Shown here piece after piece: positions 46,086 through 57,400 of a stretch of DNA of 64,000 bases (positions within the stretch are counted from its first letter, which is position 1; every line of letters starts with the position of its first letter). The notes under the pieces were generated by a model. It was not told the DNA's origin. It saw only the letters and a program-made list of their open reading frames with translations, and did not search any database. The stretch is taken from NCBI RefSeq assembly GCF_037325665.1, contig NC_090261.1:25122722-25186721 (forward strand). The letters run 5' to 3'. Position numbers and translations under genes: made by a program. This stretch comes from Littorina saxatilis. Its lineage: Eukaryota > Mollusca > Gastropoda > Littorinimorpha > Littorinidae.

Positions 46086-49000
46086 CTGAGGACAGAGAAA
46101 GTGGTTAGAATGGACTTTCCTCGCTTACTCTTATTTATCATTTTCCTGTATCACCTTAAGACAGTTGCATCATAACATAGTTTACTGTTCATGAATTCAA
46201 AAAGCTGGGTGTGGTGTACTTACTCTTGAATTGGTATACATTAGTAAATGCTGCATCCTTCCGAAAACAAATAGACTGCCAACATTCCAAAATTCAGAAT
46301 GAAAAAACAAGAAAGGTGTGTTGTTGGAACGTTCAAATATTGACAAAACAAATCGTAACACTCACAGATATATCGACCCAGCAATCTTTTAAGTGCACAG
46401 ACAAACAATAGACAAAACTTATCTGACAACATGTTCAGCTGCTTGCAGGGAAAACACAAGTGATGATGTCTTCCCTGCAAGCAGCTGAACATGTTGTCAG
46501 ATAAGTTTTGTCTGTGCACCTAAAAGACCGCTTGGTCAATACATGTGTGAAAGTTAACATTCAGTTTTGTCAATAATCTCACCAATGATGCATTTATGGT
46601 AAATGAAATGACAGAATAGTATCAGTTACCAATCTAGTCAAGTTACCATTTGTCATGTCTGCTAATATAATCAGTTAGGTAATATTTGTCCCTGCTATAG
46701 TTTCCTACCTGTCTATGTAATTTGTGGTCATGAAGATGATTCTGGCCTCTGCAGATGCAACACCATCAAGAGCATTCAGCAGTCCGCTGAAAGTCAGCCT
46801 ACCCATTCCTTGATACATTGCTGGATCTGAAAAATAAATTTTTTTCTTGCAAAACATTTTAAAAGTGAACAAACACCAAGTAGAACGCAGTCAAACAAAA
46901 ATAAAAAAAATCCTGTCAAATGCCTGATCTCTATTCTTCAGATGAAGACATTGCTAAAGTTTGATATAAAAAAGAGAAATCGGGGGGAAAAGAGAATGGC
47001 TAAAAATCTTGCATCACTTTTCCAAGAAAAATTTGAGATGGCATGAAAACAAAAGCATGCATACTCTCTTTGCTGAGGTCACGACTGAGGAAGGCAGCAT
47101 CAACATCCTCCAGTAGAATAATGCTCTGCTCTGGTGCTACAGTCAGCAAGTAATTCAGACGATCATCAGACAGGCCTTTTTCACTTAGGTTGAGGACGCA
47201 AATGCTGTAGTCCAAAGCCCCTGAAACACCCGTTTGTAGGTACGTGTGTAAGTTTACACAGACCATTTGAAAGTTGAACTGAACACAAATTGTGACCACG
47301 GACACATGCAAAGCACTGATATAGGATTCAGTAAACTGTTCAAAGTAACTAAAAAACACAAAAATACATACATGTACATTCTCCTGCAGCCTGCAATATG
47401 CATCACACGCACTCACACACACACATAATAAAACAATATAGCTATTCTGATGAACACGTGGGGGAATTCGGGGGCTGTGATTGGATGGTCTCTTCCGATC
47501 ATCAAAGCATAATGCGGCGGAAGTCGGCCATTTTACTCAATATCCAAAAGCATATTGAGAAAAATGGCCGACGCATGATTCCGGTTTACCCATCTGTACC
47601 ACGGCGATGTTTCTATCGACAACAGCATACACTGACAACTTAAAAAGCTGTTTCAACAACTGTGTTGTGAAGTCGAATGCACTTGGAGTCAGTTTTTCTT
47701 CCAAAGTCAGAAAGCGTGTAGCGGTGTGCATGTCTGCGCGAACATGATGCGCGTAAGAAGTTTGTCTGCTATCAAAACCTGAGATCAACGCATCGACGCA
47801 AAAACTGTCATTTTGTAAGTTTGGAACAACAAATCAAGGTCATAACAGCTATATAATCGCTATTGTGTTTTCAGCGTAGCAATAGGGTCCGATATTTAGA
47901 CTCGAACAAGTATAATGCGACTCGTCGGCATTATACTTGTCTCGTCTAAATATCGGACCCTATTGCTACGCTGAAAACACAATAGCTGTTAATTATACAT
48001 AAGCCTAGGTCACAAAGAAACTGGTGCTGTAATTTTTCTTCTTCTTTCAGCTTGTTTTTGTGATGCTTTCCTGCACTGCAAAGTTGAAACAATGGAAGAT
48101 AAATTCTTGCAGACTTTACAAAACCTTAAAACTGACAACTTCCTTTCTCTTATCTAACCAGAGATCTGTCTATAATTAGCAAAGTTTCTAGTGCCCGCAC
48201 TATCTGTAAATGAAAAACAGGTGAACATGTACAGTACCAGCAAGTGCCGTGATGTAGCTACTTTTGCCGCAGCCAGGAGGTCCATGCAACAAGTAACCCC
48301 GGCGGTAAGGGATCCCTCTCTCCATGTACCACTTGGGACTGTCTATGAATTCCCTTATGTCTTGCAGAATCTTCTCTGACAATCCTTTGTCAAGAATCAC
48401 TGAATCAATCGGCCTCTTCCTCCGTGGATAGCCAAAGGGGCGCCACTCTGCTCCCATGGCAGTGTACATGATTGTCTTTCCTTCTTGACTCTGAAGAGCC
48501 AACTTTCGAGATTCATCTAAAATTTCAAAGAACAAGTCACGATTTCTCCCTACTGTTGTCATGGTTACAGTTTCAAATGGAAGTCCCGCTTGAAAGTTGA
48601 CCATCTGTTTTTCACGGTTGCGCTCAACACGGATCCAGTAGCCTCGGTAATTAAAGAAGTGAGCACCTGGGCTGGGAACGAAGGCGAACTGGGTGTTGAT
48701 CTGAAGTAAGAACATACGTCAAAAGTTTGAGTGAATCTACAATTCAAAATTAACAGGAGCTCCTATGACATTTCCACAATTATACTGATTTTTTAACAGT
48801 TCCTCACAATGTACAAAATATATTTATATGTGACTTCATTTTGTAAGTACATTGTATGTACAGTATAACAAATATTTCTTTCTTCTGATTTTGCTACTTT
48901 ACACTGTCTTCAAATAGAAGTTTGAGCATATACTCTGTCAATGAATGTACTTCAAACTCATCAAAGCAATACCTTTCCCGTGTCAGTCTGATTAAAAGTT

Positions 49001-49612
49001 GTCTCTACACTCAGGTGCTGTGTGCGTGTTCCATAGCGGGAGATCCACTGCAGTAACCAATGGAAACTTTTGTCCTGGCTGGTGACCTCCAGAGTTATCA
49101 TGCAGTGTCGACGAAACAAGATGGTCCCAAACTGCAACCACATTATGATTTTGTCATCAGTAGAACTCAATACAACCTACTATAAATGTTGCGTATTAAC
49201 ATGACTGTGTATTACATAACAACCAAAATATGATTATTATTCCATACTGTCCCTTTTATTGAGGGTAAATTTAGAGGCAAGTTCAAATATATACAGGTTT
49301 TTCAACTTCAGATCTCTGCAGCAAAAAAATGTTTAAAGTCAATAATAGCTCTTATGTGTTCCTTTGCAGTACATAAACTCACCCCCTTTGGGACGGCCTC
49401 TTTGTACAAATTAATGTTTTCCTTATTGTATTTAACATCACATTTTCTTTCTCATCATTTTTACCACTGCCTTCAATAATTCAACACTACCAGTCCTTCA
49501 CCTGAGTTCCCCGCTTCAAGACTGCAGCTGCCATGCCCACTCCAAAGAGCCCTGCTCCAGCACTGAAGTAGGGGTTGGTACCCAGCGACGCAATCACCTC
49601 TGTCAAAGGCAT
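45830..49612 (-). CDS. BCS1L: Mitochondrial chaperone BCS1, complete gene
   Basis: BCS1L is an inner-membrane AAA ATPase that moves the folded Rieske iron-sulfur protein into respiratory complex III. Six exons on the minus strand, 49612-49502, 49131-48973, 48700-48238, 47220-47065, 46826-46709 and 46085-45830, join in phase. They give 420 residues (human: 419) and all have GT/AG borders. The N-terminus [20 protein letters not shown] with the following hydrophobic stretch is the transmembrane and internal targeting segment. [10 protein letters not shown] begins the BCS1_N domain. GPPGCGKSS near residue 229 is Walker [12 protein letters not shown] is Walker B, and [15 protein letters not shown] and RPGRVD are sensor regions. 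The stop is TGA at 45832-45830. No lesions were seen, so this should be functional. Confidence 0.96.
46255..46580. mobile_element. Fold-back element, copy 2
   Basis: Shares its outer sequence (AACATTCCAAAATTCAGAAT followed by AACAAGAAAGG) with the element at 44717-45010. It has an extra near-perfect inner palindrome: arms of about 40 bp at 46412-46451 and 46472-46511 (ATGTTCAGCTGCTTGCAGGG). It lies in the last BCS1L intron. Confidence 0.65.
46709..46826 (-). CDS. BCS1L: BCS1L exon 5: sensor 1
   Basis: A 118-nt exon encoding [20 protein letters not shown] then [13 protein letters not shown]. The Asn of MTTN is the AAA sensor 1 residue. Confidence 0.94.
47065..47220 (-). CDS. BCS1L: BCS1L exon 4: Walker B
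   Basis: A 156-nt exon encoding [20 protein letters not shown] then [20 protein letters not shown]. The acidic pair LLEDVD binds magnesium and activates water. Very close to human BCS1L. Confidence 0.94.
47523..47572. repeat. Short inverted repeat, 21-bp arms
   Basis: GTCGGCCATTTTACTCAATAT (47523-47543) and its inverse (47552-47572) differ at one position around an 8-bp loop. It is in a BCS1L intron, 290 bp from the larger palindrome at 47859. Confidence 0.75.
47859..47986. repeat. Near-perfect palindrome, ~60-bp arms
   Basis: Arms 47859-47918 and 47928-47986 are nearly exact inverse copies containing TTTTCAGCGTAGCAATAGGG and TCCGATATTTAGAC, with a 9-bp centre. The arms also begin and end with AATAGC/GCTATT. 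It is probably a small fold-back MITE in a BCS1L intron. Confidence 0.85.
48238..48700 (-). CDS. BCS1L: BCS1L exon 3: BCS1_N end and Walker A
   Basis: A 463-nt exon. VRVERN-like [12 protein letters not shown] and [19 protein letters not shown] are BCS1_N signatures. [20 protein letters not shown] contains Walker A. It ends within the Gly codon of TALAG. Confidence 0.95.
48973..49131 (-). CDS. BCS1L: BCS1L exon 2
   Basis: Fifty-three codons: [20 protein letters not shown], then [20 protein letters not shown]. This is the start of the BCS1-specific N domain. Confidence 0.93.
49502..49612 (-). CDS. BCS1L: BCS1L exon 1 (coding)
   Basis: Thirty-seven codons from the ATG at 49612-49610. [20 protein letters not shown] is the membrane segment. 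A CAG acceptor at about 49672 suggests that this exon carries some 5' UTR and that a non-coding exon lies upstream. Confidence 0.93.
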
Positions 49613-49671
49613 GGTCAAGTCTTTTCACACCCACAATTATGTTCACTGTTGTAGCACCATTTGCTGCATCT

Positions 49672-50753
49672 GGAAATTGATATCAAACAGACATTATTTA
49701 GCATAGTTGCGAAACATTTTCGAAGAAATCATTGCAGGGGTATATCTAAATTACATCATAGCGACTATCCTTTGAACTTTGTAAGGTCCAATTCGCCAAA
49801 AAACTTCCTTGCATTGGTGATTTAAGTTTACAAACATATTTGTCTCCATTCATTCAAGCACTGAAGCACCTACAACAAATATAACGTCCAACCACATCAT
49901 CGTAGCAATTATTGTGTTTGTTTGTTGTTGAGTAATAAAACACATAGGCAAGATGTATCTAATTCGGACCACATCCTCAATATTTCATCAGCTCATTTAT
50001 TTTGTACAAAATAATACAATGCACGTCGTATGATTGCACGAAGACTTCACTTTGTGCCGTTTTGTTTTCGTTTTTTGTTGTTGCTCATCTGCAACAGTAG
50101 ACAATGTGCTTAGTGGATCATGTGCTTAAAATCCCGTTACTGACTTGAAGTTGAAGTGCATACAGTAAACGTCGTCTGCTTCAAAGGCTCATCCTACAAA
50201 CTCTCACAAGGACATGTTGTTGCAGCACGCAACAGAACAGGATCTAGGATTAGGTACAAGGGTCATTTTGAAAACTAATATGTTAAAAATTATTTGCCTG
50301 ATGGAAGCGATCATAATTTCAAAACATACCCCGTTATTGTCAACTCAACAAAACAGATGCGTGTTGTTTTCGAGAACTCCAGTGCATAACATGTGTGAAA
50401 CCGTAATCTACCAGCGTGATGTCCCCTGAATCGTCAGAGTTGCGTCCCTTGAGACGGAGTGAGAAAGAAAAACTCGTGGTTGAGTCAGATGTACCATAGA
50501 CCTGTACACACAGCATGTACGATTAAGAATCAGAATTTACTTGAACTGGAGAAGTATCAGTGTGTTGAATAGCATATATAATTATACGATCTGTGTGTGT
50601 TTTTGAAGCCGCCAGTAACTGAAGGATCATTACAGTAAGAGCTGAGCTCTGGAACCACACTCTACGTCTACCATTACATTTTCCAGTGTATTGGAAAATA
50701 TTTAAATGCTGCTGCTTGGTTAACTGAACAATAAAACAACAAATCAATAAACT
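49672..50753. promoter_or_regulatory. Divergent intergenic region, BCS1L/DCAF4
   Basis: About 1.1 kb separates the head-to-head start codons of BCS1L (-) and DCAF4 (+). It should hold both promoters and the 5' UTRs. A probable 3' splice site of a BCS1L 5' UTR exon is near 49672. No TATA box at a convincing position and no strong CpG cluster was seen, so exact start sites cannot be assigned. Confidence 0.5.
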
Positions 50754-51384
50754 ATGGATCAAACGTATAAGGGAAAGCGAAAAAGAAAGAGGAGAAGGAA
50801 AGAGTCTCCGGCAGTAATTCAGCAGTGTCCGGGAAGCAGCTTTCTGTTTTCAAGAGCAACACCAACTAGCTCACAGTCTATACCACCAGGTTCAAACTCT
50901 TCTGTTCACAGAATGGAAACAAGGCATACTGTGACTGAAAGTTCTGCTGATTGTAGCTCTGGAACACAAGATGCTAACGCAGAAGATGCAAGTAAGACTA
51001 GAAGACACAAGAAAGCAAAAAACCAGAAGCAGCGCAATGAAAACAGTAATTGTAAAGGAATAACCATTACGCATGACTCTTCAAATCAACACATAGGGAG
51101 ACAAAGAGGCTACACAGACAGGGGCGATGATATAAATACATATGGCAGTTACCAGAGAGGAAATAGAGGTCACCACCGTGGTAGGGGTAGAGCAGACCAC
51201 CATACCAGTGGGAACAGAGGTGGCCGTAGTGAAGGAGGTGAAGGCAGCCACAGAGGTGGTTCTCAAGGCAGCAGATACGGCGGTTACTGTGGCAAAAACA
51301 GAGCAGGTAGAGGCGGAGAAAGAAGACCGCAGGCTACCGTTACCAGTCAGTCTCAGTCTGAGGATGGAGCAGGTTCAACCTTAG
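50754..51384 (+). CDS. DCAF4: DCAF4 exon 1: basic and RG-rich N-terminus
   Basis: A 631-nt exon. It starts MDQTYKGKRKRKRRRKESP, a nuclear-localisation-like cluster. Later GNRGHHRGRGRADHH and GGRSEGGEGSHRGGS form an RGG-type low-complexity region. The donor is GTATCC after STL. No homology to vertebrate DCAF4 is expected this far N-terminal, so assignment rests on phase and position. Confidence 0.8.
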
Positions 51385-51421
51385 GTATCCTTTGCAAAAC
51401 TTTGTGTATACATAAATTTGT

Positions 51422-51452
<31 letters not shown>

Positions 51453-54400
51453 TTAGAGAGAGGGACAAGCGGAGGGAGATAAAGATTGTGTGTTGCTCAC
51501 CTGTTTTTTTTACAGGTTTGGCATGATTTTTGTGAGGTGATATAAAATGAATGTTGCGGTTTTTTTCACAGGAAGAAAGGATCGAACAATCAAAAAGCAA
51601 ACTTACGGATATCATAGTCAATATAACACTTACCTCGACAGTACTATTCTTGCACATTATCTATTATAGGCCGAAAAAATTGGACAAAACGCTGAGTGGG
51701 TACAATTATCTCCCATAACCATGCGCCACCGTGGATCCCAAGCACTGTCCGAGTGCTTCCCCCTTACAGGATGTAGGTGGCGCGTCCTCTTTCTTTTTTC
51801 GCGCGTGTCAGACCGGCTGTGTTTCTGCTACGCTCCCGGATTATTTTGGACTAAGAGGCTTCTTTTCTGTGTGGACTATCACCTGTTGGATTATTGTGTG
51901 TTATTCCACTTCTGGCTTGAGGCTACGTTGTGTTTCCTTCAACTTGTGCCTCCGTTTTTGTGTGGCGGACTCGGCGTGCCTCCCGTCCTACTTCGTGGTG
52001 ACCGGTCGTCTGCTTCTCGTTTCGCCGCATTCACTTGAGTATTGACCTAAATTTTCTTTGAATTTTGTTAATTCTCGGTCTTTAAGGGTACGTACAGGGC
52101 GAGGTAGGATGTCTCGTCCTGTTTTGGGCTCTGGTTCTACGGAACCAGAGTCTGCCGGGGGCAACCCTTCTCCGGGCGCCCAGCGTCATGTTTTACGCAC
52201 GGAGAAGGGGATCTTTCGGCGCTCCGACTCTCCCTCCCCAAACGCTTTGCGTTTGCGGCGAGGGAGGGCGGAGAAAGCCTGTTTGAGCAAGATCAATGCG
52301 AGCTTGCTCAAACAGGCTGGGCTTGAGCCTGGGACTTCGGGCGGGGCTGCGCCGTCGAAGGTTCGGGGAAGGTCGAGGAGAAAGAAATAGCTTCTTTCTC
52401 CTTCTCCTTCAGTGGAACAGGCTTCCCCCCCTTCGACGCCGTTGTCCGGCCCTCAGTCTCAGGCTTCAGCTCCTCCCGGTTTCAAGCCTGGGGGGAAGGT
52501 TTCCTTCTCCTCCCTGGCTCGAATCCGGGGGCAGGTCGATTCCCAACCCTCTTTGGGGGTTGGTGAATCCGATCTAGGGGCTACTGGAGAGACTCAGGTT
52601 TTGACAGCCAACGGCCATACCACGTTGTAAACACCGGTTCTCGTCCGACCACCGAAGTTAAGCAACGTCGGGCCCGGTTAGTACTTGGATGGGTGACCGC
52701 CTGGGAACACCGGGTGCAGTTGGCATTAAAATCTTCCTTTTTCCGGTGCCTCTCCTGTGCCCTCCTCGGTTTCCACCGCTGTGGAAGCCAGGAGGGACAC
52801 GGGTCCTCCTCTGAACTCCCTCGCTGGGTCGTCTGCTGCTGTTTCGACAGTAGTCTCGGCCTCCTGGGGGGGGAGATCGGAGGAGATGACGGGGTCTCTG
52901 AATTCCCTCCCCGCTGGGGTTGGGATGCGAATTGACCCCGTTCAGGGCGGTCCTGTGGGGGCAGGTGTTTCAGGCTTCGTGCCTACGACCACTGCTACTA
53001 CGGTTCCCTCTGACGTCCGTGTGACTGGTGGCTGTCCCTCTTGTTAAGACGCTCCGGCCGACTAGTTACTGGACGTGGAGGTGTTCGACAGAACGTGGTA
53101 CTTCTGTCGAATGGTCAGGGCGACGGGAACATTGTTTCTGTTGCTCAGACCGACACCTCCGACCGGACCGTCTTGACCCCACGCCATTCCTTAGCGTCTG
53201 GTGTTCGGGTGACGGATGGTCCGGACCAAGGGTCCGGAACGTTCCAGGCTTACGGGTCGGGATCGAACCGGACCCACGGGTCCCGACTGGACTTGACCTC
53301 CGGGTTTGGTCCGGACGGGACCCATGGTACGGGACCGTACCGGACCTTAGGGTCCGGTGCGGGACAGTACCTCTGGCCCTTGCCGGACCCCCGGACCTAC
53401 GGGTCCGGATGGTACGGTACGGGACCAGTGGTTCGGTCGGGACCGGACCACCCGACCACCTCTGTTGGTCTGGGTGGTCTGGCACCGAACCGGAACACAC
53501 CGGACCACCGGACCTACGGGTCCGGATGGTACGGTACCGGACCAGTGGTCCGGTCGGGGCCGGACCACTCGACCACCTCTGTTGGTCCGGGTGGTCTGGC
53601 ACCGAACCGGACCATGCCGGACCTACGGGTCCGGATGGTACGGTATGTCCACGTCCGACCGAGCCACCCGAACACTTCTGTGGGTACGGATGGTTCGGTA
53701 CCGAACGGGACCTCCGGATGCTACGGGACCGGACCGAACCTACGGGTTCGGATGGTCCGGTACCGGACCAGTGGTCCGGTCCGAACCGGACCACCCGACC
53801 ACCTCTGTTGGTCCGGATGGTCTGTCACCGAACCGGACCATACCGGACCTACGGGTCCGGATGGTACGGTAGGTCCACGTCCGGACCGAACCACCCGAAC
53901 ACTTCTGTGGGTACGGATGGTTCGGTGCCGTACGGGACCTCCGGATGGTACGGGACCGGACCACAGGACCGGAACACCGGACCACCCTATCGGATCGGTC
54001 CGGACCACCCGACCACCTCTGTTGGTCCGGATGGTCTGGCACCGAACCGGACCTACAGGTCCGGATGGTACGGTATGTCCACGTCCGGACCGAGCCACCC
54101 GAACACTTCTGTGGGTACGGGTGGTTCGGTGCCGAACGGGACCTCCGGATGGTGCGGGACCGGACCGGACCTACGGGTCTGGATGGTCCGGTACTGGACC
54201 GGTGGTCCGGTCCGGACCGGACCACCCGACCACCTCTGTTGGTCCGGATGGTCTGGCACCGGACCACCGGACTTACGGGTCCGGATGGTGCGGTGTGTCC
54301 ACGTCCGGACCGAACCACCCGAACACTTCTGTGGGTACGGATGGTTCGGTGCCGAACGGGACCTCCGGATGGTACGGGACCGGACCGGAACACCGGACCA

Positions 54401-57400
54401 CCCTACCGGACCGGTCCGGACCACCCGACCACCTCTGTTGGTCCGGATGGTCTGGCACCGAACCGGACCTACGGGTCCGGATGGTACGGTACGTCCACGC
54501 CCGGACCGAGCCACCCGAACACTTCTGTGCGTAGGGATGGTTCGATGTCGAACAGGACCTCCGGATGGTACCGGACCTACGGGTCCGGACCTACGGGTCC
54601 GGACCTACGGGTCCGGATGGCCCGGTGCCGGACCACCCGACCACCTCTGTTGGTCTGGATGGTCTGGCACCGAACCGGACCATACCGGACCATACCGGAC
54701 CACGGGTCCGTATGGTACGGTATGTCCACGTCCGGACCTAACCACCCGAACACTTCTGTGGGTACGATGGTTCGGTGCCGAACGGGACCTCCGGATGGTC
54801 CGGCACCGGACCGGAACACCGGACCACCCTACCGGACCGGATCGGCACCCCCGACCGGACCGGACCATTTCTTTTCTGATCAGACCCGATGGGTTCCTGT
54901 TCAGTCTATAAATGGCGGGGGTTCGTTGGCTGGGCTGACCCAACAGTCGCAGGGTTGTTGTTTTTCTCCCCCTTCGGCTGCTGGAGACGTTTCGTCTTTG
55001 GGGCAGGGGTCTTCGCGGCCTCTTGCTTCTGTGGGCGTTTCTTCACAGCCTGCTTCATCGCTTTCGGCTCTTCCCCCTCAAGCTCCCTACACTCCTGCTT
55101 TTGAGGAGTTGTCGGGAAGTGAAGAGGAGAGTGAGTCGGAGGACGATAGGGAGGAGGATCAGGGTCGCCCTGAGGTTAACACTGATCCTCTACCCTTGCC
55201 GGTTTCTGATGGAACTTCCGAAGCTATGCTTCGTACTTTCCAACAGTACATGACAGACATCACGCGGCGTCTTGACGTCACGGATGCCTCTCTTAAGCGT
55301 CTGTCGTCTAGTGTTGACACACAGGACCTGGACCCGGGGTCTGAGGACGAGAGGCAGGAGGCTCGTCCTCGCACAGCTAGAAGGACGTTTGAACAGTTTC
55401 AGGACGTCCTTCCCTGAGACGCCCTCTCGTCCTTTGAGTCCGCTTCGGCCCGGGCGTGGGAGGCTCACGCCGCGTCTGCCGGCGGCTCGTTTTATGAACG
55501 ATCCGTCCGCCGGCAATTCGCGTTCCACCCTAGTCTTAGTGCCACGGTGGAAGCGGCAGCACATCGCCTGAGGAGTACAGATTCACGTGCAAACGCGACC
55601 TATGTTCCTCGGGAGGACGCGGGTTCAGTGCCATGCTTTCCTTTGGGAGGCGCACCTCCACTGTTTCCTCGTGTCCAATTTGTTTCGTCCCTCCCTTTTC
55701 CCTTTGACTCTCGAACTCTCCCTTTCCAGACTTCGAGTGTTTAGGGTGGGGCTGACGGTGATGTGTTCGTTGGGGAGGTGCCTTCGGTCAAGAAGGTGGA
55801 ACTGAGCTCTGCTTCGTTCCACAATCTTGAGGCCACCGTTTCTTCCACAGTCGAGGCCCAATCACAGGCCTTGACATGGATGAGCACGCTGTCCACACTG
55901 TTGAACCCTCCCGATCGGGCAGAGTCCGATTCCACTCGGGTCCTTGACACGGTTCGAGTGGATCGGGCTTTGCATGCCGTGCGATCGTGCGTGACGTCTG
56001 CGGCAGAATTGGCCATTGGAACACGGGTCCACTTTATTGGCCCTGTTCCGTGATCATTTTCTGCCTACTTCTATAGTGCCTCCGGATATGAGGAAGAGTC
56101 TGAGGAACACGTTTCCTCAGCCTTCTTCCCTCTTTCATCCGGACACTGTTCGTTCTGTGGTGGAGTCCACACGCCAGAGGAACACTGATTCTCTGATGGT
56201 TGGCCTCGCTGCTTCGGCGACGGCGGCGGGGAGTAAGAGAAGTGCTACAGTCACCTCCAGCTCCCAGCCTCAGAAGAAGAAGAAGAAGCCAGTTTCACTG
56301 CCTCCTTCTTCCTCCTCTTAGGCGCCTGTTGCGTTCCCAAGCAAGACGAAGGGTGCTCAGACAGGTAAGGGGAAGCACCACCACCAGGGGGGGTGGTCGC
56401 AAGCCTGCGCCTGCCCGCCAGCAGAATTTTCAGTGAGTCCCGGCCCTACGTTGACGCCCCCTCAAGTTGCCCCTCTTTCGTCCGTCGGTTCCCTTTTTCG
56501 GGCCCGCGGCATGTGGGGCAGACTGGTCTCCAACCAGTTTTTCTTGAGGGTGGTGTGGTCGGGGTTTTCTCTACCGCTGTCGTCACAACCTCCATTGTCC
56601 GCTCTACCCTGGACGTTCCCCCCTCCTCGAGACCCTGCCAGATGGCAGGCTCTTCAGGACGAGGTGAACTCGTTGGTCGAGAAGAAGGCGGTCTACCCCC
56701 TTTCTCAGCCTTCTCGGGGGTTCTGCTCCCGCCTGTTCACCGTCCCCAAAAAGGACGGCCGGTTCAGGCCGGTGTTGGACCTCTCCACCTTGAACTTGTA
56801 CCTTCACAGGTGCAAGTTCAAGATGGAAACCCCTTCGTCGGTCCGGTTGGTCATCCGGCCAAACGTTTGGGCCATGTCTGGGACCTCCAGGATGCTTACT
56901 TCCACATCCTGGTGGCCCCGGGGTACCGACATCTGCTCCGGTTCGTTTGGGAGGGCACAGTGTTCGAGTTTCGGGCCCTCCCATTCGGCCTGTCCTTGGC
57001 CCCTCTGATTTTCAACGGGGACAACAACACCACATGCTTAGCTTACCTTCGCCACCAGGGGGGCACCAATTCTCGGTCCCTCTCCCTGTTGGCGGAGGAG
57101 ATTCTGCTCTGGTGCCAGACCAATCAGGTCCGGATGTCAGTCCAGTTCGTTCCGGGGAAAATGAACGCCCTGGCCGACATTCTCAGTCGGGGCGATCAGG
57201 TTCTCTCCACAGAATGGACCATCGCTCACAACGTTCTACAGCGTCTGTGGGCAAGGTGGGACCGTCCTCTGATCGATCGGTTCGCAACTCGATTCAGCGC
57301 TCGGCTTCCCAGGTACGTCAGCCCCTTTCGAGACATGAATGCGTTCCACTTGGACGCATTCACTCTCTTGTGGAGGCTCCTCGATGCTTACGCCTATCCC

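Noticed and set aside
47401-47436. Possible extra microsatellite-associated exon in a BCS1L intron
   Set aside because: The six BCS1L exons already join in phase to a full-length protein, leaving no missing residues.
53028-54911. 627-codon Gly/Pro/Arg/Asp-rich open frame
   Set aside because: It lies entirely in the CCGG-rich array, where several frames are open at once.
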